A DNA stretch of 64,000 nucleotides from Paraburkholderia bryophila (GTDB lineage: Bacteria; Pseudomonadota; Gammaproteobacteria; Burkholderiales; Burkholderiaceae): contig NZ_JACCAS010000001.1 of NCBI RefSeq assembly GCF_013409255.1, positions 1,860,001 through 1,924,000 of the forward strand, given 5' to 3'. Below, in pieces: positions 37,889-47,258 of this stretch (position 1 is the first letter of the stretch; every line of letters begins with the position of its first letter). The notes beneath the pieces were generated by a model. The model was not told the DNA's origin, ran no database searches, and saw only the letters and a list, made by a program, of their open reading frames with translations. The translations under genes and the position numbers were made by a program.

Positions 37889-38527
37889 TCAGCCCTTCTT
37901 TGCCGTCCCGTCGACCCATTCGACGATCGACTGCCACTGTTCCAGATCCTTCTCCACGCGGCTTTTCGCGACGTCCCACAGGGTCAGGCCATGCGCCGCG
38001 AGCTGCACGTAGTTCTGCGTGTCGCGCAAAAAGCCCAGCACCGGCAGATTCAATCCTTCGACAAAGCGATGCAGTTGTTCCGCCGAGCGCGTGCGCGCGT
38101 CGACACGCATGCCAACTACGCCGATTTCGATCGTGCCCTTGCGGACCGCTTTTTCCTTCGCCAGACGCTCGAGAAAGTCCTGCGTGGCGAGAATGTCGAA
38201 CATGGACGGCTGCAGCGGCACGATAACCTTGTCGGCCAGATCCAGCGCGATGCTCATCCGGTTGCCGTGCAACCCGGCGGGGGTGTCGATGACCGCGTGC
38301 TCCAGCCCCTTGGGCGGCTTGGCCGGCGTGTCCTGGTTGATTTCCCAGGTTTCGATGGCCGGCAGCGTGTCGGGGCGCAACGAGAGCCACGCGTGCGCGG
38401 ACTGCTGCTTGTCCAGGTCCGCGAGGGCGACCCATTCGCCCGACGCCGCGAAATAGCCGGCCAGATTGGTGGACAGCGTGCTTTTACCCACGCCGCCCTT
38501 CGGATTCGCCACCACAATCACCGTCAT
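37889..38527 (-). CDS. ParA-family ATPase (orphan)
   Basis: 212-aa deviant-Walker ATPase of the ParA/MinD group: KGGVGKSTLSTNLA at residues 10-23, DLDKQQSAHAWL and the Walker-B-like AVIDTPAG. No ParB gene or parS site is visible nearby, so it is an orphan ParA, possibly positioning a protein cargo. Target unknown. The start at 38527 has GGGAG upstream; the frame is open to 38743 but without a better site. Convergent with panD. Confidence 0.9.
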   Translation of the reverse strand: MTVIVVANPKGGVGKSTLSTNLAGYFAASGEWVALADLDKQQSAHAWLSLRPDTLPAIETWEINQDTPAKPPKGLEHAVIDTPAGLHGNRMSIALDLADKVIVPLQPSMFDILATQDFLERLAKEKAVRKGTIEIGVVGMRVDARTRSAEQLHRFVEGLNLPVLGFLRDTQNYVQLAAHGLTLWDVAKSRVEKDLEQWQSIVEWVDGTAKKG

Positions 38528-38760
38528 GAATTCTCCCGGAAAGAAGGCTGGTCGCCGCCAGCCGGTTTGCCGCGTATGTCGTTCTGACTTCGTTCTGAGT
38601 TCGCGCCGGCCCGCTGCCGCACCGGCTGAACCTGCCGGTTTCGGGCACGCATGCCGATCCAGCCGTTGATAATATCGAGAAATGCACCGGGGCCGAAGCC
38701 CCCAGGCGGCCAAATGACCGCTTGGCACCGTCGATTTTTCCACTTGGGGCCCATCAATCC

Positions 38761-39180
38761 ATGAGCAAACTCCGCCCGGAATACACCGTCGAACGCCTGC
38801 ACGAACGCCAGCGGGGCAAGCTGCCCGGCTTGCTGGGCGTGCAGGTCCTGTCGCTCGAACAAGGCGCCCTGACCGCGGAATTGACCGTGCGGGAAGAATT
38901 GCTCGCGCCGAACGGTTTTTTGCATGCCGCCACCGTGATCGGGCTCGCCGACACGGCGTGCGGCTACGCGTGCCTCGCGCATCTGCCGGAAACGGCGCGC
39001 AATTTCACGACCGTCGAGCTGAAAAGCAATTTTCTCGGCACGGCGACCGAAGGCACGATCCGCGCAGTCGCCAAGGGCGTGCATCTCGGGCGCAGCACGC
39101 AGGTGTGGGATGCGACCGTGACTGATCCGAATGGCAAGACGATCGCGCTGTTTCGCTGCACGCAGATCGTGTTGTATTGA
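38761..39180 (+). CDS. PaaI-family hotdog thioesterase
   Basis: 139-aa hotdog-fold acyl-CoA thioesterase. The motif LLAPNGFLHAATVIGLADTACGYACL carries the catalytic region (Asn/His and Asp), and TVELKSNFLGTA and HLGRSTQVWDATV are typical. The substrate is unknown. Its terminator has been split by the insertion of the IS element immediately downstream. Confidence 0.88.
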   Translation: MSKLRPEYTVERLHERQRGKLPGLLGVQVLSLEQGALTAELTVREELLAPNGFLHAATVIGLADTACGYACLAHLPETARNFTTVELKSNFLGTATEGTIRAVAKGVHLGRSTQVWDATVTDPNGKTIALFRCTQIVLY

Positions 39181-39237
39181 TGGGGTGGGTGCGCTGCGGT
39201 GAGCGCCGATAAAGCCGCAGCGTCATGCCATAAAAAA

Positions 39238-39260
39238 GCACGCGACCTCACGGCGCGTGC
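39238..39260. repeat. Left copy of the 23-bp target-site duplication (terminator stem-loop)
   Basis: Arms GCACGCG and CGCGTGC around the loop ACCTCACGG. Identical to the copy at 40878-40900. Preceded by six A but followed by the IS end, so for the thioesterase transcript the stem has lost its U-tract. Confidence 0.9.
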
Positions 39261-40877
39261 TCAGACTGCTGACAAAGTACCCCCAAAGCCTGGCCTTGCG
39301 TCGGGCTTTGTCGTTTAATTGGGGCATGCTGAAGACACCGACGCCCATGCAGCACGAACTCGAGATGGTGACGCTCGAGGAACTCGTGCCGAAGGACCAC
39401 CTGCTGCGCCAGATCGACGCGGCGGTGGATTTCGAATTCATCCGTGAGAAGGTGGCGCACCTGTATTGCGCGGACAACGGGCGCCCAGCGCTCGATCCGG
39501 TGGTGATGTTCAAATTGCTGTTCATCGGCTACCTGTTCGGGGTACGCAGTGAGCGCCAGCTCATGCGCGAGGTGCAGGTCAACGTGGCCTACCGGTGGTT
39601 TGCACGCTTTCGGCTCACGGACCGGGTGCCTGACGCCTCGACGTTCTCGCAGAACCGGCGACGGCGCTTCACCGACACGACGGTCTACCAGGAGATCTTC
39701 GACGCAATCGTGCAGCAGGCGATCGGGCGCGGCATGGTCGAGGGACGGGTGCTCTACACCGACAGCACCCACCTGAAGGCGAACGCCAACAAGCGCAAGT
39801 TTGATCTGGTGCAGCTCGAACAGGCGCCTTCGGCTTATCTGGCGGCGCTGGACGCTGCGGTCGATGCGGACCGGGCAGCGCACGATAAGAAGCCGCTGCG
39901 GCGCGACGAACGCAAAGGCCCCGACGACGATGAGGGCTCGAGGTCGGCTGCCACACCGGAGCGCAAGGAAACGAAGGTCAGCCGCACCGACCCGGACAGC
40001 GGCTACATGGTGCGCGACGACAAGCCCACGGGCTTCTTCTACCTGGATCACCGCACGGTCGATGCGCGCTATTCAATCGTCACCGACACGCATGTGACAC
40101 CCGCCTCGGTGCACGACAGCCAGCCGTATCTGGCGCGGCTGGACCGGCAGCGCGAACGCTTTGGCTTCCAGGTGCAGGCGGTGGGGCTGGATGCGGGCTA
40201 CTTCACGCCGGCAATCTGCCAGGGGCTGGAGGATCGCGGCATTGAGGGCGTGATGGGCTACCGCACGCCGAATCACAAGCCCGGGTTCTTCTACAAACGC
40301 GAGTTCAGATACAGCCGGTATCGCGAGGAATACACGTGCCCACGCGGGCAGGTACTGCGCTACAGCACGACAAACCGCGCGGGCTATCAGGAGTTCAGGT
40401 CCGATCCGTCGCGCTGCGGCACCTGTGAGGCGCGCGGCCAATGCACGACGAGCGCAAACCATGTGAAGGTGGTCATCCGGCACGTATGGGAGCGCGCGAA
40501 GGAGCGCGTCGATGCGCGTCGCCTGACCGACTGGGGCAAGGCGATCTACAAACGGCGCAAGGAAACGGTGGAGCGCAGCTTCGCGGATGCCAAGCAGCTG
40601 CATGGGCATCGCTACGCGAGGATGCGCGGGCTGCGCAAGGTGGCCGAGCAGTGCCTGCTCGGCGCTGCGGCGCAGAACATCAAGAAGATCGCGCTGCTGG
40701 TGGCACGCCTGCGGGCGTGTTTATGCGTGCGCCAGCGGCCCGGCAATCGCCTGCAGTGGCTCATCGCTGCACTTCTGGCCCGTTTCAACCGCCACGTCGT
40801 GCTTCACTGCCAGATTTGCTTTGCCTGAAAAACAAAACCCCACGCTCCGAAAAACGTGGGGTTGGTCAGCAGTCTGA
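39261..40877 (+). mobile_element. IS1182-family insertion sequence
   Basis: 1617-bp element with one transposase gene. Ends TCAGACTGCTGAC (39261-39273) and its exact reverse complement (40865-40877) form 13-bp perfect terminal inverted repeats that continue imperfectly. It is flanked by 23-bp direct repeats. IS1182 elements are known to target hairpins and to give long duplications, which fits. Near the right end is a hairpin (AACCCCACG / CGTGGGGTT, 40836-40863) with a T-run only on the minus strand, suited to stopping antisense transcription into the element. The element looks intact and recent, because the duplications are identical. Confidence 0.9.
39326..40828 (+). CDS. IS1182-family DDE transposase
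   Basis: 500 aa. The N-terminal transposase domain (DUF772 type: DPVVMFKLLFIGYLFGVRSERQ, VPDASTFSQNRRRRF) is followed by a DDE domain with D146 (LYTDSTHLKAN), D289 (VGLDAGYFTP) and E416 (KETVERSFADAK). Between them is a charged insert (KPLRRDERKGPDDDEG). A CGTCEARGQC Cys cluster precedes the last part. Start ATG 39326 has GGGG upstream; the frame is open back to 39257 but that would start in the terminal repeat. No frameshift is seen, so it should be functional. Confidence 0.93.
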   Translation: MLKTPTPMQHELEMVTLEELVPKDHLLRQIDAAVDFEFIREKVAHLYCADNGRPALDPVVMFKLLFIGYLFGVRSERQLMREVQVNVAYRWFARFRLTDRVPDASTFSQNRRRRFTDTTVYQEIFDAIVQQAIGRGMVEGRVLYTDSTHLKANANKRKFDLVQLEQAPSAYLAALDAAVDADRAAHDKKPLRRDERKGPDDDEGSRSAATPERKETKVSRTDPDSGYMVRDDKPTGFFYLDHRTVDARYSIVTDTHVTPASVHDSQPYLARLDRQRERFGFQVQAVGLDAGYFTPAICQGLEDRGIEGVMGYRTPNHKPGFFYKREFRYSRYREEYTCPRGQVLRYSTTNRAGYQEFRSDPSRCGTCEARGQCTTSANHVKVVIRHVWERAKERVDARRLTDWGKAIYKRRKETVERSFADAKQLHGHRYARMRGLRKVAEQCLLGAAAQNIKKIALLVARLRACLCVRQRPGNRLQWLIAALLARFNRHVVLHCQICFA

Positions 40878-40900
40878 GCACGCGACCTCACGGCGCGTGC
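40878..40900. repeat. Right copy of the 23-bp target-site duplication (terminator stem-loop)
   Basis: Same GCACGCG / CGCGTGC stem-loop as at 39238-39260, here followed by TTTTTT, so it works as an intrinsic terminator for plus-strand RNA leaving the IS. Confidence 0.9.
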
Positions 40901-40943
40901 TTTTTTGTTGTCCGACATTGTTGCCGGCGAGACTGCGCAGCCC

Positions 40944-41360
40944 TTACGCCACCGCAGCCCGCACCGTCTTCACGCTACCCAGCGCCAGCGCACCGCCGCC
41001 CAGCAGCGACTGCACCGCCAGCGTCACCGCCCAGAACGCCGGATATTCCCAGCCGCCGTTCGGCGACGCGAAACCCCAGCCGTTATGCCAATGCGCCGAC
41101 ATCGCGCCGAGCATGAACGGCAGCAACGCCAGCGCGACCCAGCGGACCTGCACGCCGAGCAGCAACGCAATGCCACCGAGCAATTCGACGAACGCCGTCA
41201 CATAGCCGAGCCAGCCCGGCAAACCCAGCGAAACGAAAAATTGCGCCGTGCCCGGCAGCGTGAAAACGAAGATTTTTTGCAGGCTGTGCGCGAGATACAG
41301 CACGCCCAAGGCCACACGCAGCAGTAAAGCAGCCAGATCGGCGGAGCGGTTCGAGTTCAT
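40944..41360 (-). CDS. DoxX-family membrane protein
   Basis: 138-aa inner-membrane protein with four predicted helices (AALLLRVALGVLYLAHSLQKI, VTAFVELLGGIALLLG, WVALALLPFMLGAMSAHW, FWAVTLAVQSLLGGGALALG). DoxX/YphA family; exact function unknown, linked in other bacteria to thiol or oxidative stress. Start 41360 has AAGGA upstream. Convergent with the thioesterase, from which the IS now separates it. Confidence 0.88.
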   Translation of the reverse strand: MNSNRSADLAALLLRVALGVLYLAHSLQKIFVFTLPGTAQFFVSLGLPGWLGYVTAFVELLGGIALLLGVQVRWVALALLPFMLGAMSAHWHNGWGFASPNGGWEYPAFWAVTLAVQSLLGGGALALGSVKTVRAAVA

Positions 41361-41501
41361 GACGAGTCCTTGAAGAGAGAGACGGCCAAAACCAGCCGTC
41401 GATGTCAGGACTCTATTCGAACCATATGGAGTGAAAAACCACGTTTCAGGCTTAGATTAATTCCCATCAGGATTTAATCGGTATTGCGGTGTTGATCCAG
41501 A

Positions 41502-43016
41502 TCACGCCATCGCCCCAAAAAGCTTCGCCAGATCAAGATGTTCGGCCAGCGTGTCGGCGAGTCGCTCCAGCGACGCCTCGCGCAACGCCGGATAGTCGAT
41601 CGCTTCGGCGTCGCTCAACCCCGCCCACGCCAGCAACGCGGCGCACGCGGACGGCGTGTCGAACAGGCCATGCACATAGGTGGCGAGGATCTGGCCGTCG
41701 GCGGACAACGCGCCATCCGGACGCGCGGCAAGCGCATCGCCCAACTGCAACGCGGGCGAGTCCAGCGCCGGGCCGTGCGTCTCGCCCATGTGGATTTCGT
41801 AACCCGACACCTCGGGCGAACCGGGCAACGCGAGGCGTCCGGTGACGTTCTTCAGCGTCTTGTCGCGCGTGAGCACCGTAGAGTAATCGAGCCAGCCAAG
41901 TCCCGCCGACGTCCCCGGCGCGCCTTCCACGCCATGCGGATCGGCCACTTCGCGCCCGAGCATCTGCATGCCGCCGCAAATGCCGATCACCCGTCCGCCG
42001 TAACGCAGATGCCGTTGCAGCACCGCGTCCCACCCTTGCGCGCGCAGAAACGCCAGATCGCCGGGCACATTCTTCGAGCCCGGCAGAATGATCAGATCGG
42101 CCGACGGCATCGGCATGCCGCTTCGCACGTAATGAAAATCGACCTGCGGATGCGCGCGCAGCGCATCGAAATCGGTGTGGTTGCTGATGTGCGGCAGCAC
42201 CGGCACGACCACGCGCAGCATCCGCTGCGCGTCGCCGCGATGGGCCGCGCGCAGTTCCGGCGGCAGCATGTCTTCCGCGTCGAGCGTCAGGCCGTGCAGA
42301 TACGGCACCACGCCGAGCACCGGCTTGCCGGTCTTCGCTTCGAGCCAGTCGAGGCCGGGTCGCAGCAAGCTAACGTCGCCACGAAACCGGTTGATGACGA
42401 AGCCGCGCACCCGCGCCTGCTCGCTCGCCGACAGACACGCAAGCGTGCCGGTCAGATGCGCGAACACGCCGCCGCGATCGATATCGGCCACCAGCACGAC
42501 CGGGCAATCCACCGCCTCCGCGAAACCCATGTTGGCGATGTCGCGATCGCGCAGATTGATCTCGGCGGGGCTGCCCGCGCCTTCGACAAAAATCGCGTCG
42601 TAGCCGGCCTGCAGGCGCGCATACGATTCCAGCACCGCTTCGAACGCGATGGGTTTGTAGTCGTGATAAGCGCGGGCATCGAGATTCATGCGCGCCTTGC
42701 CGTGGATGATCACCTGCGCGCCACGATCGCTCGTCGGCTTGAGCAGCACGGGATTCAGATCGGTGTGCGCGGCGATCCCCGCGGCCACCGCCTGCAACGC
42801 CTGGGCGCGGCCGATCTCGCCGCCGTCGACCGTGACCGCGCTATTGAGCGCCATGTTCTGCGGCTTGAACGGCGCGACCCGCACGCCCGCGCGCCGCGCG
42901 AGCCGGCATAAACCGGCCACCAGCGTGCTCTTGCCGGCGTCGGACGTGGTGCCCTGAATCATCAGCGTGCCGCGCGGGACGGGGACGGCGTCTTGGGGAA
43001 TCGAGGTGGTGGTCAC
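41502..43016 (-). CDS. cobQ: Cobyric acid synthase
   Basis: About 504 aa. Glutamine-dependent amidation of adenosylcobyrinic acid a,c-diamide side chains. The N-terminal ATPase domain has [21 protein letters not shown] (P-loop) and [13 protein letters not shown]; the C-terminal class-I glutaminase-like domain has ICGGMQMLG with the catalytic Cys and [12 protein letters not shown]. The start is uncertain: GTG 43016 gives 504 aa, the ATG at 42962 gives 486; neither has a clear ribosome-binding site. Divergent from cobU. Confidence 0.93.
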   Translation of the reverse strand: MTTTSIPQDAVPVPRGTLMIQGTTSDAGKSTLVAGLCRLARRAGVRVAPFKPQNMALNSAVTVDGGEIGRAQALQAVAAGIAAHTDLNPVLLKPTSDRGAQVIIHGKARMNLDARAYHDYKPIAFEAVLESYARLQAGYDAIFVEGAGSPAEINLRDRDIANMGFAEAVDCPVVLVADIDRGGVFAHLTGTLACLSASEQARVRGFVINRFRGDVSLLRPGLDWLEAKTGKPVLGVVPYLHGLTLDAEDMLPPELRAAHRGDAQRMLRVVVPVLPHISNHTDFDALRAHPQVDFHYVRSGMPMPSADLIILPGSKNVPGDLAFLRAQGWDAVLQRHLRYGGRVIGICGGMQMLGREVADPHGVEGAPGTSAGLGWLDYSTVLTRDKTLKNVTGRLALPGSPEVSGYEIHMGETHGPALDSPALQLGDALAARPDGALSADGQILATYVHGLFDTPSACAALLAWAGLSDAEAIDYPALREASLERLADTLAEHLDLAKLFGAMA

Positions 43017-43099
43017 GAGGTGTGGTGGGTCGGCGGTGAAGAGGAACGCGGCATTATCCCACCCCGCCGCCGCCATCCGCGCGCCGGTACAATCACGCG

Positions 43100-43654
43100 A
43101 TGACTCCCCGCGACCTCACCTTCGTCCTCGGCGGCGCCCGTTCCGGCAAGAGCTTGCACGCCGAGCAACTGGCCGATCGCAGCGCCCTTCCCGTCACCTA
43201 CATCGCCACCGCGCGCGTCAGTGACGACGCCGAATTCGCCGCGCGTATCGCGCATCATCGCGAGCGGCGTCCGGCACATTGGCGGCTGGTCGAAGCGGGT
43301 GTCGATCTCGCCGCTGCGCTCACGCAAGCAGATGCGCCCAAACATTGCGTGCTGATCGATTGCCTGACGCTGTGGCTTGCCAACCTGCTGTGTCCGTCCG
43401 AAGGTGAAGCGCTGTCGCTCGATCGCTATCGCGCGCAAGTCGCCGCACTCGAAACGGCGCTCGGCGCCGCGCACGGCAAAGTCATCGTGGTCAGCAACGA
43501 AATCGGCCTGGGCGTCGTGCCGCTCGGCGCGGCCACGCGTCTTTACGTCGACGAACTCGGCCGGCTCAATCAGCGCATCGCCGCGTTGAGCACCCAAGCC
43601 ACGATGATGGTCGCGGGCTTGCCGCTCGCGTTGAAAACGGCGGGCCACGCGTGA
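43100..43654 (+). CDS. cobU: Adenosylcobinamide kinase / adenosylcobinamide-phosphate guanylyltransferase
   Basis: 184 aa bifunctional enzyme that phosphorylates adenosylcobinamide and then attaches GMP, activating it for CobS. P-loop [14 protein letters not shown], the conserved [18 protein letters not shown], and [12 protein letters not shown] are all present. ATG 43100 has no ribosome-binding site, and a TACAAT hexamer lies at 43088-43093, so the mRNA could be leaderless. Overlaps cbiB by one base and opens a four-gene plus-strand unit. Confidence 0.95.
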   Translation: MTPRDLTFVLGGARSGKSLHAEQLADRSALPVTYIATARVSDDAEFAARIAHHRERRPAHWRLVEAGVDLAAALTQADAPKHCVLIDCLTLWLANLLCPSEGEALSLDRYRAQVAALETALGAAHGKVIVVSNEIGLGVVPLGAATRLYVDELGRLNQRIAALSTQATMMVAGLPLALKTAGHA

Positions 43655-44589
43655 TGCTGTCGCTTCCTCTGATCGTCACGCTGGCGACCGCGGGCGTCGC
43701 GGTCGACCGCTGGCTCGGCGAGCCGCGCACCGCGCATCCGCTGGTCGGCTTCGGCAACTGGGCGAAGCGCCTCGAAGCGCGCTACAACACCGGCCGCCGC
43801 TTGCGGCTCAAGGGCTTGCTCGCGTGGGCGCTGGCCGTGTTGCCGCCGGTGCTGGTCGCGTGGTGGCTGGTCTCGGTGCTGCCGTTTTTCGCGGCCTGCG
43901 CGGTACATGTCGTGCTGTTGTGGTTCGCACTCGGCGCGCGCAGCCTGCACGATCACATCGCGCCGATCGCCCAGGCGCTCGCGCAACGCGATCTCGCGCA
44001 GGCGCGTCTCCTGACCGCACGGATCGTCTCGCGCGAAACCGCGCACGCCGACGAAGGCGCGTTGTCGCGCGCCGCCGTGGAATCGGCGCTCGAAAACGGC
44101 AACGACGCGATCTTCGGCGCGCTGTTCTGGTTCGCGATCGCGGGCGGTCCGGGCGCGCTCGGCTTCCGTCTCGCCAACACGCTGGATGCCATGTGGGGCT
44201 ATCGCACGCCGCGCTATTTGCGCTACGGCTGGGCGGCTGCACGCATCGACGACGTGCTCAACTGGATTCCCGCGCGTCTGACCGCCGCGAGTTACGCGTT
44301 GCTCGGCGATACGCGCACGGCGTGGCGCTGCTGGCGCGAGCAGGCGCCGCGCTGGGACAGCCCGAATGCCGGGCCGGTGATGGCGGCCGGCGCGGGCAGT
44401 TTGAATGTGCTGATCGGCGGGCCGGCGGTGTATCACGGCGCGCTGGAGCAGCGGCCCACGCTCGGCTTCGGACATCCCGCGAAGGCCGCGCATGTGACGG
44501 CCGCGTTGATGCTGGTGGAACGCACGGTGATTCTCTGGCTGGCGATGTTGATCGTGCTGGCACTGTTGAGTGTGCCGTTTCATGCGTGA
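43654..44589 (+). CDS. cbiB: Adenosylcobinamide-phosphate synthase
   Basis: 311-aa inner-membrane enzyme (CbiB/CobD) that attaches aminopropanol phosphate, or an analogue, to adenosylcobyric acid. Conserved: VDRWLGEPRTAHPLVGFGNWAK, RIVSRETAHADEGALSRAAVES, ENGNDAIFGALFWFAIAGGPGALGFRLANTLDAMWGYR (parts) and DDVLNWIPARL. Overlapping start: ATG 43654 shares a base with the cobU stop (GTGATG); GTG 43651 is also possible. Naming differs between organisms; I use cbiB to separate it from the decarboxylase cobD that follows. Confidence 0.94.
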   Translation: MLSLPLIVTLATAGVAVDRWLGEPRTAHPLVGFGNWAKRLEARYNTGRRLRLKGLLAWALAVLPPVLVAWWLVSVLPFFAACAVHVVLLWFALGARSLHDHIAPIAQALAQRDLAQARLLTARIVSRETAHADEGALSRAAVESALENGNDAIFGALFWFAIAGGPGALGFRLANTLDAMWGYRTPRYLRYGWAAARIDDVLNWIPARLTAASYALLGDTRTAWRCWREQAPRWDSPNAGPVMAAGAGSLNVLIGGPAVYHGALEQRPTLGFGHPAKAAHVTAALMLVERTVILWLAMLIVLALLSVPFHA

Positions 44590-45637
44590 GGGTGCGATCG
44601 ATCCGGTCAACGGAGACGCGGCCGCGGCAACCGCCCCCGCCGTTCACGGCGGCAATCTGCACGAAGCCGCCACACGTTATGGCATGCCGTACGCGCAGTG
44701 GCTCGATCTGTCGACGGGCATCAATCCGCACGGCTATCCGGTGCCGCCGGTTCCCGCCGATGCATGGCGGCGTCTACCCGACGACGGCGACGACTTCGCC
44801 GCCTGCGCCGCGCGCTACTACGGCGCGCCGGATGCCGCTCACGTGCTGCCCGTCGCGGGAAGTCAGGCCGCGATTCGCGCGCTGCCTGCGCTACTGCCAC
44901 GCGCCCAGGTCGGCATCGCGCCGCTCACTTACAGCGAGTACGCGCCTGCATTCGAACGCGCCGGTCATGACGTCGTGCCGCTCGACGTGTCCTGCGAATC
45001 CTTGCCCGACACGCTCACGCATGCGGTTATCGTGAACCCGAACAATCCGACGGCGCAGCATGTGAGCGCCGCGAGGCTGTTGCACTGGCATGCGCAACTC
45101 AACGCACGCGGCGGCACGCTGCTAGTCGACGAAGCCTTCGCCGATACGATGCCGTCGGTGTCGCTCGCGGCCGACACGTATCGCGACGGCCTGATCGTGT
45201 TGCGCTCGCCGGGGAAGTTCTTCGGCCTGGCCGGCGTACGCGCAGGTTTCGTACTAGGCGCGCCGAGGTTGCTCGGTGCCTTGCGACAGACGCTCGGTGC
45301 GTGGACGGTCAGCGGTCCCGCTCGTCACGCGGTCAAAGCCGCGTTCGCGGACGAAGCCTGGCAACAGCGCATGCGCTCGCAACTCAACCTGGAGAGCGAG
45401 CGTCTGACCAACCTGTTGCACGCGCAAGGACTTGCCACGCGCAGCACGCCGCTTTTCGCCTGGACCGACGACGCACGCGCGCCCGCTTTACACGACGCAT
45501 TGGCACGGCGCGGCGTGTGGACCCGACTCTTTACTTCCTCGCGCAGCGTGCGTTTCGGCTTGCCCGGCAGCGAGCCGGAATGGGCACGCTTCGAGCAACG
45601 CCTGGTCGAAGCGATGCGGGAAATCGACGCCGCATGA
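44582..45637 (+). CDS. cobD: Threonine-phosphate decarboxylase
   Basis: 351-aa PLP enzyme of the aminotransferase fold that makes (R)-1-aminopropan-2-yl phosphate for the CbiB reaction. GGNLHEAATRYG and LDLSTGINPHGYP form the typical N-terminus; VNPNNPTAQ, LLVDEAFADT and RSPGKFFGLAGVRAGFVLG (PLP lysine) are the core motifs. ATG 44582 overlaps the cbiB stop by 8 bp. A fused CobC-like function is not indicated. Confidence 0.93.
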   Translation: MREGAIDPVNGDAAAATAPAVHGGNLHEAATRYGMPYAQWLDLSTGINPHGYPVPPVPADAWRRLPDDGDDFAACAARYYGAPDAAHVLPVAGSQAAIRALPALLPRAQVGIAPLTYSEYAPAFERAGHDVVPLDVSCESLPDTLTHAVIVNPNNPTAQHVSAARLLHWHAQLNARGGTLLVDEAFADTMPSVSLAADTYRDGLIVLRSPGKFFGLAGVRAGFVLGAPRLLGALRQTLGAWTVSGPARHAVKAAFADEAWQQRMRSQLNLESERLTNLLHAQGLATRSTPLFAWTDDARAPALHDALARRGVWTRLFTSSRSVRFGLPGSEPEWARFEQRLVEAMREIDAA

Positions 45638-45677
45638 ATACGCTGATCCAACCCGTCCTTTTCAACGCGCAGCGCCG

Positions 45678-46589
45678 ATGACCGCACTTACCCGCGTATT
45701 GCTAGCCCTCTCGCTGTGTGCGGCGACTTTGCCCGCATACGCCGCCATCACCGTCACCGACGACACCGGCGCAACCGTCACCCTACCCGCTCCCGCTCAA
45801 CGCGTGATCAGCCTCGCGCCGCACGTCACCGAATTGCTCTATGCCGCAGGCGGCGGCGCAAAAATGGTCGGCGCGGTGTCCTACAGCGACTATCCGCCGG
45901 AGGCAAAACAACTGCCGCGCGTCGGCGATAACAAAGCGCTCGACCTCGAACGCATCGTCGCGTTGAAGCCGGACCTGATCGTCGTGTGGCGGCATGGCAA
46001 TGCGCAACGTCAACTCGATCGTCTGCGCGAATTGCACGTGCCGTTGTTCTTCAGCGAGCCGCATCGTCTCGACGACGTTGCCGTATCGCTGACGAAGCTC
46101 GGCCAATTGCTCGGCACGTCATCGACCGCGGATGCGGCGGCCGCCGCGTATCGCCGCGACATCGCGACGTTACGCACGCAGTACACGAGCCGGCCGCCCG
46201 TCAGCGTGTTTTATCAGGTGTGGGATCAACCGTTGATGACGCTCAACGGCGACCATATGATCAGCGATGTGATCGCACTGTGCGGCGGCCGCAATGTGTT
46301 CGCGAAACTCGAGCCGCTAGTGCCGACGGTTTCAACCGAAGCCGTGCTCGCCGCGAATCCGGAAGCGATCGTCACTGCCGCCCCCGGCGCAACCAAGCCA
46401 GATACCCCGCTGCCGCAACTCGCCACGTGGCGCGCGTGGCCGAGTCTGACCGCGGTGGCGAACAACAATCTGTTTGCGGTCGACGGCGATCTGATCAATC
46501 GCCCGGCGCCGCGCATCGCGCAGGGCGCGAAGCAACTCTGCGAAGATCTGGAAGCAGCGCGCTCACACAGAAAGCCTGGCGCGAAGTAA
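45678..46589 (+). CDS. btuF: Cobalamin/ferri-siderophore-type ABC substrate-binding protein, probable BtuF
   Basis: 303-aa periplasmic metal-chelate binding protein. A signal peptide (LLALSLCAATLPAYA) precedes RVISLAPHVTELLYAAG, PRVGDNKALDLERIVALKPDLIVVW and SPTL-like end segments of the class-III binding-protein fold. It ends the plus-strand cobU-cbiB-cobD unit and stands convergent to the btuC/btuD genes. Context therefore supports cobalamin or cobinamide rather than an iron siderophore. ATG 45678 lies 40 bp after cobD. Confidence 0.88.
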   Translation: MTALTRVLLALSLCAATLPAYAAITVTDDTGATVTLPAPAQRVISLAPHVTELLYAAGGGAKMVGAVSYSDYPPEAKQLPRVGDNKALDLERIVALKPDLIVVWRHGNAQRQLDRLRELHVPLFFSEPHRLDDVAVSLTKLGQLLGTSSTADAAAAAYRRDIATLRTQYTSRPPVSVFYQVWDQPLMTLNGDHMISDVIALCGGRNVFAKLEPLVPTVSTEAVLAANPEAIVTAAPGATKPDTPLPQLATWRAWPSLTAVANNNLFAVDGDLINRPAPRIAQGAKQLCEDLEAARSHRKPGAK

Positions 46590-46667
46590 AACAGCGACGC
46601 CTGGCACCCGCTCATTCACATGACGAGCGCCACGCGCGCACGGCAAGCGTCGCGAAGCCCGCCGTCC

Positions 46668-47258
46668 TCACGCATTCCACCTCACCAACGACCACTGCTG
46701 CGTTTCGTCATCGCGCCTCAACCAGACGATCCCGGTCATGTCCAGCGACCAGCGCAGACAGCCTTCCAACTGCACGTCCAGCACCAGCGACGCGATCACC
46801 CGCATCACGCCCGCATGCGTGACCACATACGCCGGCGACAACTCGCGCGTCTGCGCGAACGCATCGAGCCACGCACGCACGCGCGTGACGAACTGCGCGA
46901 CGCTCTCGCCGCCATGCGCACGCGCATGCTCGAAGTTAGCCGCCCAGGCGTCGAGCAACTCACGATCGATCGCGTCCCAGCGTTGCGTCTCCCAATCGCC
47001 GAAATCCATTTCCTTCAGACGATCGTCGTGACTGATCACGCACCCGAACGCGTTCGCCATTTCGGTCGCGAGCGCCGAACAGCGCGTGAGCGGACTCGAC
47101 ATCAGCACGCGCGGCGCGGGCACCTGCAAGGTGGCGAGTTTCAACGCGAGCGCGTCGGACGAGATTTCGGCGTCTTCGGCCAGCGCCACATCGCTGTGGC
47201 CATAACAAACGCCCGCCTCGAGCGCAACGGCAGGATGGCGAATCAGGACGATATCCAT
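46668..47258 (-). CDS. cobC: Alpha-ribazole phosphatase (histidine phosphatase family), probable CobC
   Basis: 196 aa. Removes phosphate from alpha-ribazole 5'-phosphate or adenosylcobalamin phosphate. Histidine phosphatase start IVLIRHPAVALEAGVCYGHSD (catalytic His; Pro follows instead of the common Gly), SSPLTRCSALA, LKEMDFGDWE and the second catalytic His in VVTHAGVMR. Overlaps the end of cobS by 16 bp. Last gene of the five-gene minus-strand unit. Confidence 0.9.
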   Translation of the reverse strand: MDIVLIRHPAVALEAGVCYGHSDVALAEDAEISSDALALKLATLQVPAPRVLMSSPLTRCSALATEMANAFGCVISHDDRLKEMDFGDWETQRWDAIDRELLDAWAANFEHARAHGGESVAQFVTRVRAWLDAFAQTRELSPAYVVTHAGVMRVIASLVLDVQLEGCLRWSLDMTGIVWLRRDDETQQWSLVRWNA

